Of a DNA stretch of 27,682 nucleotides, positions 16,242-24,777 are shown piece by piece. The translations under genes were made by a program, and so were the position numbers. This stretch comes from CANJJB01 sp964449295 (lineage in GTDB: Bacteria > Chlamydiota > Chlamydiia > Chlamydiales > Rhabdochlamydiaceae), in the NCBI GenBank assembly GCA_964449295.1, contig CAYUZN010000010.1:1-27682 (forward strand). The letters are read 5' to 3'. The notes below the pieces were generated by a model, which ran no database searches, was not told the origin of the DNA, and saw nothing but the letters and a program-made list of their open reading frames with translations. Numbering within the stretch: position 1 is the stretch's first letter; every line of letters begins with the position of its first letter.

Positions 16242-18122
16242 ATGGTATATAAAAAAAGAACTCTTTTATTACTTGGTTTAGTGTGTTTGTCACAATCTTT
16301 TGGTGATGAGCCGAAGGTATGTTCAAGTCAGCATAATTTAAACCGTTTTTCCATTCGACATATAGAATCGAAGGGTATCGGTTACAACCAAGGTTACACC
16401 ACTCTTGAAGGATTTTTTGTTCCTCTCTCTTCTCTCACTACAAAATGGGTTCCCTTCTTGGATGTGAGAGGGCATATCTTCAACAACGCAAAACCTGCTG
16501 CTAATACAGGGATTGGGCTGCGTTATATCGATAAGAGAGTTTGGGGTGGCAACATCTACTACGACTACCGCAAAACCTCTCACCATAACTATAACCAAAT
16601 CTCATTTGGACTTGAGTCTTTAGGAAGATATCTTGACTACCGTGTCAATGGTTATTTCCCTGTAGGCTCGCATAAGAGCTCTCTTTACGATCCCCACTTT
16701 CATAGCTTCTCAGGGCACTCTCTTTATATTGCACGCAAACAAGAGCTCGCTCTTAAGGGTTGTAATGGGGAAGTCGGTGTTCATATCGCTCAGGTTAAAG
16801 GGATTGATTTTTATAGCGCTTTAGGCCCCTATTATTTTGGCAATGAACACAAACATACGTTCGGAGGAGAATTCCGTTTAGGCATGGATGTTCTTGGGAT
16901 TTTAAGGCTAGAAGGTAATACCTCTTATGATCACCTCTATAAATGGATTGGACAAGGACAAATCAGTCTCTCATATGCATTCACACCTAAAACGATGAGT
17001 CGTAGAATAAAAAAAGGCAGTTGTTCTTTTCACAGCGCTGTGCGCGATAGAGCCTTTCAACGAGTTGATAAACAAGAAATCGTAGTCACATCAACGCAGC
17101 AAAAAAAGAGCATCGCCATTAATCCTGCAACAGGCCTTGCCTATGTCTTTTGGTTTGTCGATAATACCAGTCACTCGCAAGGGACATACGAATCACCTTT
17201 TAACACTCTAACAGCTGCACAGACAGCCTCTCACCCTAATGATATCATTATTGTATTTCCAGGTGATGGGACAAGTGCAGGTATGAATAATGGCATTGCT
17301 TTACAAGATGGACAAAAATTGTGGGGGGTGAGTGTTCCGCATACTCTCTCTACTACTTTGGGAAATATTAGGATAAGACCTTTAGCCAGTCAGTTGCCAA
17401 TTTTGGATGATTCTGGATTAGGACAAAATGTCGTGACTTGCAGTAATAATAATGACGTAGAAGGCTTAAAAATAGAGGTGGGTAGCTCAGGTCTTCTCCC
17501 GAATGGAATTATTATCAACGGAACCAGCAATTACACTATTTCTAATAATATCATTATTTCTAGCAAAGCCTCAGCAGGAATATATTTAGACCAATCGATT
17601 GAAAACCTGATTGTTAATAATAATTCTTTTATAGGAAGTGATAATTCACCTACATTTGGATTTGTAGGAAACGCATGTTCTGGAAATATTACAATCGCTA
17701 ATAATCTGTTTGGTGGTATTGCCGTTCCAGTTCTGCTAGATTGTACTGGCTTTTATACATATTCTATAATAGGAAATACCCTAAATTTTAATCCCAATGC
17801 CAATAATGCTTTGGTAGGAATACTCATTGCACCATCTTCACCTGGCGGCAATACACAGTATTTGATTGCAGGCAATAGGATCAACAATCTCTCTAATTCT
17901 ACTCTTAGTCAGATAGACCAGTTGGAATTACCATCCCTCGAAGGAGGAATTTCTATCTATTTGGATGAATCGATGTTTGTTACTTTGCGCAATAACCAGG
18001 TGACAACTTTAAATGAGGTTACTTTGCCTTCTTATCGATTTGCCAATTATGGGAATGCGTCTTCTTCTCAGATCAACTTAGCTCCGGATAATGTTGGAAA
18101 CTTTGTCTATGAAGGTTTTTAA
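16242..18122 (+). CDS. Inverse-autotransporter-type beta-barrel with right-handed beta-helix passenger
   Basis: A 626-residue exported protein with signal KKRTLLLLGLVCLSQSFG. Residues about 35-255 read as an intimin/invasin-type inverse autotransporter barrel: TGIGLRYI, VWGGNIYYDYRKT, NQISFGLESLGRYLDYRVNG followed by YFPVG, GEFRLGMDVLG and GQGQISLSYAF. A polar linker (about 256-290) leads to a passenger (about 290-610) with repeated Asn/Ile-rich turns (GIIINGTSNYTISNNIIISS, NLIVNNNSFIGS, NITIANNLFGG) typical of right-handed parallel beta-helices. Intimin and invasin carry Ig-like domains instead, so this passenger type is unusual. The protein is probably surface-anchored with the passenger outside, acting in adhesion or carbohydrate binding. 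It lies 58 bp after the porin, with a terminator in between, and has its own ribosome-binding AAGAG. Confidence is high for barrel plus helix, low for function. Confidence 0.75.
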   Translation: MVYKKRTLLLLGLVCLSQSFGDEPKVCSSQHNLNRFSIRHIESKGIGYNQGYTTLEGFFVPLSSLTTKWVPFLDVRGHIFNNAKPAANTGIGLRYIDKRVWGGNIYYDYRKTSHHNYNQISFGLESLGRYLDYRVNGYFPVGSHKSSLYDPHFHSFSGHSLYIARKQELALKGCNGEVGVHIAQVKGIDFYSALGPYYFGNEHKHTFGGEFRLGMDVLGILRLEGNTSYDHLYKWIGQGQISLSYAFTPKTMSRRIKKGSCSFHSAVRDRAFQRVDKQEIVVTSTQQKKSIAINPATGLAYVFWFVDNTSHSQGTYESPFNTLTAAQTASHPNDIIIVFPGDGTSAGMNNGIALQDGQKLWGVSVPHTLSTTLGNIRIRPLASQLPILDDSGLGQNVVTCSNNNDVEGLKIEVGSSGLLPNGIIINGTSNYTISNNIIISSKASAGIYLDQSIENLIVNNNSFIGSDNSPTFGFVGNACSGNITIANNLFGGIAVPVLLDCTGFYTYSIIGNTLNFNPNANNALVGILIAPSSPGGNTQYLIAGNRINNLSNSTLSQIDQLELPSLEGGISIYLDESMFVTLRNNQVTTLNEVTLPSYRFANYGNASSSQINLAPDNVGNFVYEGF

Positions 18123-18216
18123 CCTCAATTCTGGGTTCATTTCATAGAGTCTTGTGGCATCTTTCTGGTAATTTTCAAAGATTGCGCCTCGTCTAACTGA
18201 ACCCATAACTGAGGTT
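18121..18216. terminator. Inverted repeat between convergent genes
   Basis: Arms AACCTCAATTCTGGGTTCA (18121-18139) and TGAACCCATAACTGAGGTT (18198-18216) pair at 17 of 19 positions around a 58-bp loop. The repeat fills the whole gap between the convergent stops. T residues after the right arm suit a plus-strand terminator. On the other strand the stem is followed by A residues, so it would serve mainly the autotransporter gene. The loop is longer than in a standard terminator. Confidence 0.5.
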
Positions 18217-18217
18217 T

Positions 18218-19705
18218 TTAAGACTCAGGGCAGGCTCTACGCAATTGATCTTTTAAGGAAAGAAGAGCTTTGCAAGTGTGGCCTCTTGCTTTAAGAAGCT
18301 GTTCTGTATTTTTGAAATAGGTCCAGGCTTGGTTGTAATCGAAGCGCTCGCATGAGAGAGCTGCTAGATAATATTCAACAACGCAGTTAGTGGCATCGAG
18401 CTTGTGGTATTTTTCAAGCGCTTCTTTCGCTTCAGAAGGTCTGCCTAGTTGAAGGAAAGAGATAGCTAGATGAAAGAGTCCTTCACGAAATTTAGGGTAT
18501 TTGACTAAGGTCGTTTGAATTCTTTTTTGCTTAGCAAGGATAGACTCTTTTGTTTCATCAACACGCATATAGATGGCTTTTAGTCCTTCCACATCGACTC
18601 TACCATTAAGATAATCATCTGGAATAGTTTCAGAAGAGACGGCGTAGTCAAAAGTAAAGCCTTTGATTTGTTCAAGAAGCTTTTTTCCTTCTGCTTTTTT
18701 ACCGATGAAGAGATAGTTCATTCCGAGAAACAATTTAAGGAGAGGGTTATCGGAGAGATAGTCTTTAGCAACTTCATAGAGTTTGACCGTTGTTTCATAC
18801 TGGTTAAGTCCCCAAGCAACGGAGGCTTGGTTGACAAAAGCCATGCCGATCACTTCTTTGATGTTACGCTGCTCCAATCTCCTGGTGTCAATGCCAAGGT
18901 AAGTGTCAGAAGGGAGATTAATACCACGGGCTGTTGTTTCAATATTGGTGACTTTGAGACCATCTCTATAACGGATATAGATGTGACCAGGAGGTGTGAT
19001 GATCTCTAAGGGAAGGCCTAGGCGTTGGGCAAGTGAGAGGTAGAGGATAGAAATCCCTAAGCAAACACCTTCCCTGCTATCTAAAACAGAGGGAAGAAAT
19101 GTGTAGAGATCGATATCTTTCGCATAGAGTGAGTGTGGGGGGAACCTAAAGCGCATCTCTTGGAAGATAAAACGGTTAATCGCTTGAATCTGCAGGGCAG
19201 GTGATGCGTTGGAAGGGAGCCGTGCTAAAATCTGAAGAGCCATGAGATCAAGACTGGCTTCATATTGCCTGATGTTCTCTTGATTTTCATTGAATTGGTT
19301 GATGAGAAGTCCTCTACTTAAGTCGATTTCCTCAGGCGGAAGAGCGAGGAGCTCTTTTTTTGTCCAAATAGAGTGCCCTTTGAGCTTTCGATTATTCAAA
19401 GAGCTACTGATTGTTTCAATAGCAGTCAGCTGCTCGTCTGAAAGAGTGACAGGATCGGAAGCTGCCTGACGTGTCACAAGAGAGATGATCCCTTGAATAT
19501 CACATGAGGGCAAAGCAAGAGGTGCCACCCTATCAACTTTACCTTTCGTCAGAAGCTCCCAAGCATGGGCAAGGGCTTGTTTACCTTCAGGAGTTTCTGG
19601 GTAGAGTTCATATAAAGCTAGATGTTGTGAAACAGAGAAAGGATCGAGCGGTTTATTAACGGCTAAAAGCGGTAAAGAGAGCAGCAAACAAAGCAAAAAT
19701 TTCAT
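18218..19705 (-). CDS. Secreted transglutaminase-like superfamily protein with C-terminal TPR-like region
   Basis: Begins at ATG 19705, sharing one base with the lysS stop (TGATG), which implies translational coupling. A TTG one codon upstream is a less likely start. The signal peptide is KFLLCLLLSLPLLA. The middle holds the transglutaminase/papain-fold signature of the SirB1-like (Transglut_core2) family: SREGVCLGISILYLSLAQRL with Cys at about 215, PPGHIYIRY with His at about 241, and NIETTARG, which supplies the likely third polar residue. From about residue 295 to the end are helical pairs such as SVAWGLNQYETTVKLYEVA and FHLAISFLQLGRPSEAKEAL, typical of TPRs. Family members include proteins of unproven peptidase activity. 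This one probably works in the periplasm or at the surface. The substrate is unknown. Confidence 0.75.
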   Translation of the reverse strand: MKFLLCLLLSLPLLAVNKPLDPFSVSQHLALYELYPETPEGKQALAHAWELLTKGKVDRVAPLALPSCDIQGIISLVTRQAASDPVTLSDEQLTAIETISSSLNNRKLKGHSIWTKKELLALPPEEIDLSRGLLINQFNENQENIRQYEASLDLMALQILARLPSNASPALQIQAINRFIFQEMRFRFPPHSLYAKDIDLYTFLPSVLDSREGVCLGISILYLSLAQRLGLPLEIITPPGHIYIRYRDGLKVTNIETTARGINLPSDTYLGIDTRRLEQRNIKEVIGMAFVNQASVAWGLNQYETTVKLYEVAKDYLSDNPLLKLFLGMNYLFIGKKAEGKKLLEQIKGFTFDYAVSSETIPDDYLNGRVDVEGLKAIYMRVDETKESILAKQKRIQTTLVKYPKFREGLFHLAISFLQLGRPSEAKEALEKYHKLDATNCVVEYYLAALSCERFDYNQAWTYFKNTEQLLKARGHTCKALLSLKDQLRRACPES

Positions 19706-21264
19706 CAAGTTTCTTCTGGTTTCATAATCGGAAAGTAGAGCACATCTCGAATCGAATGGGCTTTTGCAAGAAGCATCACAAGTCTATCCATACCGATACC
19801 CACACCACCTGTTGGGGGCATCCCTTGACAGATAGCTTCAATGAACTCTTCATCAAGAGGATTTGCCTCTTCATCACCTGCTGCTTTTGCGTCTGCTTGT
19901 TTCTCAAGAAGCTGCCTTTGAAGCTCAGGGTCATTGAGTTCTGTGTAAGAGTTGCACATCTCTTGCCCTAAGATAAAACTCTCAAACCTCTCAACGATAT
20001 GGTCTTTGCGCTCATCAGGATTGCGATGGAGTTTACATAGAGGTGTTGTTTCAATAGGGTGATCGATGATGTGGTGTGGCTGTATGAGATGAGGCTCTGC
20101 CACTTCCTCGAAGAGTGCTGCTATGAGATTGCCCCGAGGCAGTTTATCGATTTCCTTCGGATCACCTGTTTTAAGATGAGATTTGAGCTCCTGATCTGAG
20201 AGGGTAGTTACATCAATCTTACCATACACTTTGATGGCCTCTTTCATCGACAGACGTTTCCAAGGAGCTTTCAGATTGATCGTATGAAGTGTGCCGTCTT
20301 TATCGATAGCAATTTCTGTCGTTCCAAACAGTTCTTTTGCGAGCGACTCAAAGAGATTTTCAACAAACACCATCATGTCGTTGTAGTCCCAGTAAGAGGC
20401 ATATGCCTCTAACATCGTAAATTCTGGATTGTGCGTCCTGTCAAGACCTTCATTGCGAAAGACCTTAGAGATTTCAAAAACCCTATCCATGCCACCCACG
20501 ATGAGTTTTTTAAGAGAAATCTCTAGAGCAATCCGTAAGTACATCTGTTGATGAAGAGCATTGAGTTCTGTCACAAAAGGTTTTGCTTCGGCTCCCCCAT
20601 AGATGTTTTGAAGAATAGGTGTTTCAACTTCGATAAAATTAAATTGTTCAAAATAAGTGCGCACTAGGTGAAAAATTTTGCTGCGCAGACGAAAGGTCTC
20701 TGCTACCTCTGGATTAGAGATAAGATCAAGCCATCTCTTTCTATAACGCACACCTTTATCTGCAAGACCGCTGTGTTTATCAGGAAGAGGGAGCAGTGAT
20801 TTACACAGAAGTGTGAGAGATTTAACATAAACTGTTAGCTCTCCTTTGTGCGTGCGAAAAAGATACCCTTCTACCCCAATGATATCACCGAGGTCGAGTT
20901 TCTTTTCGATGAATTTAATAGAGCTGAGCTCTGCAGTTGGTGTGAACCCTACAATTTTTGTCTGATCTCTGTTAAACATGAGCTGCAATCTACCTGTACT
21001 ATCTTGGATATGGGCAAACGCATTTTTTCCCATAGCCCGAAATAAGACGAGTCTTCCTGCTAGACACACTTTTTCTGTCTTTTCAGCTTCCGCCTCTTCA
21101 CTGCCTGCGATCTCTCTCGTTTCATATTTATGGAGAAGAGCTTGTGTTGTGTGTGTGGGCAAAAATTTATGAGGGTAGGGATCAACTCCAAGAGCTCTAA
21201 TCTCTGAGAGTTTGGTGGATCTGTTCTGGAATTCTTCGTGCGTGTGATAATCAGGTTTTTGCAT
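19705..21264 (-). CDS. lysS: Lysyl-tRNA synthetase, class II
   Basis: Charges tRNA-Lys with lysine using ATP in the cytosol. The protein has 519 residues, normal for bacterial LysS. It has an N-terminal OB-fold anticodon-binding domain (about 68-155) and then the class II core: motif 1 around 205-225 (FNFIEVETPILQ), motif 2 with FRNEGLDRTHNPEFTMLEAY (269-288) and motif 3 GVGIGMDRLVMLL near the C terminus. All expected catalytic signatures are present. The start is ATG 21264, 23 bp after priA. The TGA stop overlaps the next gene's ATG by one base. It sits mid-operon between priA and the transglutaminase-fold gene, so it is probably expressed constitutively with them. Confidence 0.97.
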   Translation of the reverse strand: MQKPDYHTHEEFQNRSTKLSEIRALGVDPYPHKFLPTHTTQALLHKYETREIAGSEEAEAEKTEKVCLAGRLVLFRAMGKNAFAHIQDSTGRLQLMFNRDQTKIVGFTPTAELSSIKFIEKKLDLGDIIGVEGYLFRTHKGELTVYVKSLTLLCKSLLPLPDKHSGLADKGVRYRKRWLDLISNPEVAETFRLRSKIFHLVRTYFEQFNFIEVETPILQNIYGGAEAKPFVTELNALHQQMYLRIALEISLKKLIVGGMDRVFEISKVFRNEGLDRTHNPEFTMLEAYASYWDYNDMMVFVENLFESLAKELFGTTEIAIDKDGTLHTINLKAPWKRLSMKEAIKVYGKIDVTTLSDQELKSHLKTGDPKEIDKLPRGNLIAALFEEVAEPHLIQPHHIIDHPIETTPLCKLHRNPDERKDHIVERFESFILGQEMCNSYTELNDPELQRQLLEKQADAKAAGDEEANPLDEEFIEAICQGMPPTGGVGIGMDRLVMLLAKAHSIRDVLYFPIMKPEET

Positions 21265-21287
21265 AAGATCTATAATCTACCAGAGTA

Positions 21288-23504
21288 TTAAAAATAAGTC
21301 GAGAGAGGATCGACATCGATAGTCACTCTAACGGACGAAGGAGGTTTGATAAATTCAAGAATTTCTGTGACAGGACGTGTGACAGGACCTTTGATGAGAA
21401 GTTGAAAGCGGAAAAGATCTTTAATTTTGGCATAGCCACAAGGAACAAGCGGATGAAGTGTAAAAGAGGGGGGCAGCTCCTTGAGAAGCTGAGCTCTTAA
21501 GTCTTGGGCATAAGTTTGTGTTTTTCCAGCCATCTTGCCTGCAAAGGTAATTTTGACAAGATGGGAAAAAGGGGGGTAATTAAAAATTTGTCTTGCGGCA
21601 ATCTCTTCTTTGTAAAAAGAGTCGTAATCTTGTTTTGACGCATGAAGAATCGTGGGATTATCGGGAAGATAGGTTTGGATGATCACTTCACCTGCTAGAG
21701 CATCTCTTCCCGATCTTCCAGCTACTTGTGTGATGAGTTGAAAGACTTGTTCAGAGGAGCGAAAGTCGGGAATTTGCAGCGTGGCATCAATATTGAGAAT
21801 TCCCACAAGTGTGACAGACGGGAAGTGAAGCCCTTTGGCAATCATCTGTGTTCCAATCAGAATATCGGCTTTTCCTGCTCGAAATTGTTTGAAGAGTTTT
21901 TCATGACTGCCTTTATGGCGCGTTGTGTCAGCATCGAGTCTTAGGGTGCGGATATCTGGGAAAATAGCGTGAAGAGCTCTTTCGACTTGTTCTGTGCCAG
22001 CTCCCTTAAATTTGAGAGTGTCGCTTTGATGACACTGAGGACAACTTTTAGGTGGTGGAGTCATTTCATAATTGCACAGGTGGCAAGAGAGAGAATTCTC
22101 TCCTTTATGAAACGTGAGAGCCAGTTCGCAATGGGGGCAGACGAGCCTATGACCACAAGCAGTGCAGGACTGTGATGTATGAAAGCCTCGTCTATTGAGA
22201 AAAAGAAGGGTTTGCTCACCTATTTTAAGTCTCTTGTCGATGTCTGCCAGTAGTTTTTCAGAAAAAAGATGGAAGCCTTTAGCTTTTTCATGTCGCATAT
22301 CAACGATCACAACATCAGGAAGATTAGCTCCTCCAGGTCTTGTGGTGAGTTTGCTTAAGCGATATTTGCCTGATAAAGCATTGTAGTAACTCTCAAGGCT
22401 GGGTGTCGCACTTCCCAAAATGACGGTAGCTTGTGAGAACTTAGCTCTCATGATCGCAGTGGCCCTTCCATGATAGCACGGCATCTCATCACTTTGTTTG
22501 TAAGATGAGTCGTGTTCTTCATCGATGATGATAAGACCTAAGTTGTGAAGAGGGCTAAAAATAGCCGATCTTGCACCAACGACAAGTGTGATCTCTTTTT
22601 TATGAATTTTGTGCCACACATCTCGTCTTTCTCCATCGCTTAACCTATGATGTAAAATCGCAATTTGCCGCTCAAATCTACTTTTTAAGCGCTCAACTGT
22701 TTGAGAGGTGAGAGCAATCTCTGGCACGAGAAAAAGAGCGCTTTTCCCTTGCGCAAGAGCAATCTGAATGGCCTGTAAATAGATTTCTGTCTTGCCACTA
22801 CCTGTGATTCCGTGCAACAAATGAGTTTCAAACTGGCTCTCTTGTAATGACGCTGAGATCACCTGAAGCGCAGCTTCTTGCTCGCTGTTTAGTTTTTTTG
22901 GTTTTGTCTGAAAAAATTCTTGATGCAAAAGAGAGGATCTATCGATCTCGAGGAGATTAAGCGAAAGGACGCCTTCTTTTTCAAGTGAGTCGATAGGACT
23001 TCTAGAGACTTGAGATTTTTCAAGCAGCTCTGAGAGCAAAATCCCTTTTGGATGCATCAAGAGCACATCTAAGATCGCAGCTTGCGGGGGAGAGGCTTGT
23101 CTTTTCTTTTCACACAGAGATAAAAGAGCGTTGCGAGAGAGAGTTGAGGTGATATGGAGTTGTCTTTTCTCTCCCATTCCTTTACGGATAGAGGGAGGGA
23201 GAATGAATTTCATCACTTTTGAAAAAGGTGCGCAGTAATATCTTGCCACCCAACGCACAAGCTCAAAGAGTTCAGGCGAGATCAGAGCTTCTTTTGAAAT
23301 GGCTTCTGCAATCTCTTTAACCCTAGCAAAAGGCGTTGTTGTTTTAAGCTCAAAGACAGTAGCTTCACGTATACTGCCTTTCACAGGAACTTTGACACGC
23401 ACACCAGGCTTGATGGTGTCTTTCATGCCATCTGGAATGCCATAATCGAGCAACTTGTCAATCGAATCATCTAAGATGACAGATACGAAACGATACTCTT
23501 CCAT
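21288..23504 (-). CDS. priA: Primosomal replication restart helicase PriA
   Basis: A 3'-5' superfamily 2 helicase that recognises stalled forks and reloads DnaB. The protein has 738 residues, full length. It has an N-terminal 3'-end-binding domain (1-100), Walker A GITGSGKTE (232-240), motif II DEEH (329-332 region, IIIDEEHDSSYKQ), motif III GSATPS (364-369) and an eight-Cys zinc module (C447 to C491: CTAC, CPHC, CHLC, CPQC) inserted in the second helicase lobe. Motifs V and VI include GTQMIAKGLHF and QVAGRSGR. No key residue is missing. The ATG at 23504 lies inside the end of the upstream gene (34 bp overlap), so expression depends on the same transcript. lysS follows 23 bp later. Confidence 0.97.
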   Translation of the reverse strand: MEEYRFVSVILDDSIDKLLDYGIPDGMKDTIKPGVRVKVPVKGSIREATVFELKTTTPFARVKEIAEAISKEALISPELFELVRWVARYYCAPFSKVMKFILPPSIRKGMGEKRQLHITSTLSRNALLSLCEKKRQASPPQAAILDVLLMHPKGILLSELLEKSQVSRSPIDSLEKEGVLSLNLLEIDRSSLLHQEFFQTKPKKLNSEQEAALQVISASLQESQFETHLLHGITGSGKTEIYLQAIQIALAQGKSALFLVPEIALTSQTVERLKSRFERQIAILHHRLSDGERRDVWHKIHKKEITLVVGARSAIFSPLHNLGLIIIDEEHDSSYKQSDEMPCYHGRATAIMRAKFSQATVILGSATPSLESYYNALSGKYRLSKLTTRPGGANLPDVVIVDMRHEKAKGFHLFSEKLLADIDKRLKIGEQTLLFLNRRGFHTSQSCTACGHRLVCPHCELALTFHKGENSLSCHLCNYEMTPPPKSCPQCHQSDTLKFKGAGTEQVERALHAIFPDIRTLRLDADTTRHKGSHEKLFKQFRAGKADILIGTQMIAKGLHFPSVTLVGILNIDATLQIPDFRSSEQVFQLITQVAGRSGRDALAGEVIIQTYLPDNPTILHASKQDYDSFYKEEIAARQIFNYPPFSHLVKITFAGKMAGKTQTYAQDLRAQLLKELPPSFTLHPLVPCGYAKIKDLFRFQLLIKGPVTRPVTEILEFIKPPSSVRVTIDVDPLSTYF

Positions 23505-24202
23505 AGCTGTTTTTTAAGTGTCGGGTTTTTTAAGTAGTGTGAAATAGGTGCCAAAAGAAGTAGGGGTGTTTTTTCAAGAAAGTGCAAGTTGCTAGCTGGA
23601 TTTTCTTTGTAGAATTGAGAGAGATGTGTTTTTGTCCACAAATGTCTATCAGGCGCAATGATGAGCTTAACAGAAAAAGTAGAGAAAAAAAGCTGCCATT
23701 TATTTTCTTTTTCAAAGCGAAGCGCATCGATGTATTTGGCTGGTGCGAGCAAGTGGTTAATGGCCTGTGTCACGTTTTGTAAAAATTTAAGCTCTTGGGC
23801 TGTTTGTCCATAAGATAACAGGATGACATCGGCTGTATTCAGATCCTCTTTCCACATGTTAGCAATTTTTTTGGCTTGAGTGTCATCTGGAATTTGATCG
23901 CATAGTTTCACATGAGGAGCCACTTTAGTGACTAAAGTTTTTAAATGCTGACTATCAATATTTTTAACTGGTGGCAAAGGTTGCAGTTTAAAGGAAGGTT
24001 GTTTCTCTTCTGTCATAATAATCTCAGAATGCAGGTTATTCCCTGAGGCTTTGACAGGGTCAAAACGAAAAAAATCACCGCCCCGTGGTGTAACAGGTTT
24101 TGGATGAAAATAGTCAGTATCATCTGGGCTCATTAAAAATGTTTCATGAGAAGAAAATTCTTGTTTTACAAACTCGAGAATGTCTTTAATCAATACATCC
24201 AT
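23471..24202 (-). CDS. Conserved-looking hypothetical protein, 243 aa, upstream of priA
   Basis: A soluble protein without signal peptide or clear membrane segment. I recognise no domain. The N terminus is acidic and helical (VLIKDILEFVKQEF). It is followed by a low-complexity PHV/PPV-containing linker and, from about residue 110, an alternating alpha/beta part (ADVILLSYGQTAQELKFLQ, KWQLFFSTFSVKLIIAPD, PLLLLAPISHYL) with a possible Rossmann-like feel. It overlaps the upstream gene by 13 bp and priA by 34 bp, so it is clearly part of the operon and probably a real protein. An unannotated gene also lies near priA and lysS in Chlamydia, but I cannot confirm homology. A role linked to replication or DNA repair would be guilt by association only. 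Confidence 0.75.
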   Translation of the reverse strand: MDVLIKDILEFVKQEFSSHETFLMSPDDTDYFHPKPVTPRGGDFFRFDPVKASGNNLHSEIIMTEEKQPSFKLQPLPPVKNIDSQHLKTLVTKVAPHVKLCDQIPDDTQAKKIANMWKEDLNTADVILLSYGQTAQELKFLQNVTQAINHLLAPAKYIDALRFEKENKWQLFFSTFSVKLIIAPDRHLWTKTHLSQFYKENPASNLHFLEKTPLLLLAPISHYLKNPTLKKQLWKSIVSYLSS

Positions 24203-24669
24203 TGTGGTGGAGATAATCCCTTTTTCCGATATTTAGTCGCAACTACCGATTGCATTTTTTCGATATTTTCTTTCGGGATTTTAGATAATAACTCTAACAC
24301 AGAGGGATGAGACTTGTGTTTCATCAAAAAATAGATCAAATAAATATTGTCTCTAGCAGATAAAATAAAAGGTTTGAGACATAAAATCAACTCAGCACAA
24401 GGCAGTTCAAGTGAATTTCGAAACTGTTCTGCTTCTTTCACAAGAGACGGGAAAGCAAATGACAGCAGTTCTGTATGCTCTTTAACTTTATTGAAAGATC
24501 CTACCTCGTCTTTCCAATCAAAAGGAGACGCAAAAGGAGATGATGTTTTCACTAAGACATCTTTGGCTTGGATTAATTCATTTAGAATAAATTGCAATAA
24601 AAGAGCAGGATTGGCTGCTTGATTTACGTTCTCTTCAGAAAATGGAGAATGGCAGTATGGCTGCATCAT
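24190..24669 (-). CDS. Hypothetical protein, 159 aa, first gene of the priA-lysS operon
   Basis: A mostly helical soluble protein (LLLQFILNELIQAKDVLVK, LLSFAFPSLVKEAEQFRNSL, AELILCLKPFILSARDNIYL). It has Leu-rich heptad-like helices and a basic tail (KYRKKGLSPPQWMY). No family recognised. It starts with two adjacent ATGs at 24669 and 24666. No Shine-Dalgarno is present; instead a near-perfect hairpin abuts the first ATG. The stop overlaps the next gene by 13 bp, so the two are translationally coupled and may act together. It is the first gene of the minus-strand run that continues through priA, lysS and the transglutaminase-fold gene. Confidence 0.7.
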   Translation of the reverse strand: MMQPYCHSPFSEENVNQAANPALLLQFILNELIQAKDVLVKTSSPFASPFDWKDEVGSFNKVKEHTELLSFAFPSLVKEAEQFRNSLELPCAELILCLKPFILSARDNIYLIYFLMKHKSHPSVLELLSKIPKENIEKMQSVVATKYRKKGLSPPQWMY

Positions 24670-24694
24670 AGTTTTTTCACTATGTCAAAAAACT
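24670..24694. promoter_or_regulatory. Short inverted repeat abutting the operon start codon
   Basis: AGTTTTTTCAC (24670-24680) and GTCAAAAAACT (24684-24694) pair at 10 of 11 positions around TAT. It lies directly against ATG 24669 in the space where a ribosome-binding site would be. It could be an operator for the divergent promoters or an RNA hairpin that limits initiation. AT-rich chance is possible. Confidence 0.4.
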
Positions 24695-24777
24695 TTCGAA
24701 ATGGCAAGAAAACTGTTGCAAAAATATATTTTTTTGTGCAATTTCTTTTAGTGGAAATCTGTCCTCACAAGGATAAG

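Noticed and set aside
18668..19009. 113-aa plus-strand open frame inside the transglutaminase-fold gene
   Set aside because: Antisense to a well-supported gene, with no ribosome-binding site or recognisable motif.
24716..24745. A/T-rich imperfect inverted repeat (TTGCAAAAA against TTTTTGTGCAA) as an operator
   Set aside because: Long A and T runs make such pairing likely by chance, and the arms need a bulge.
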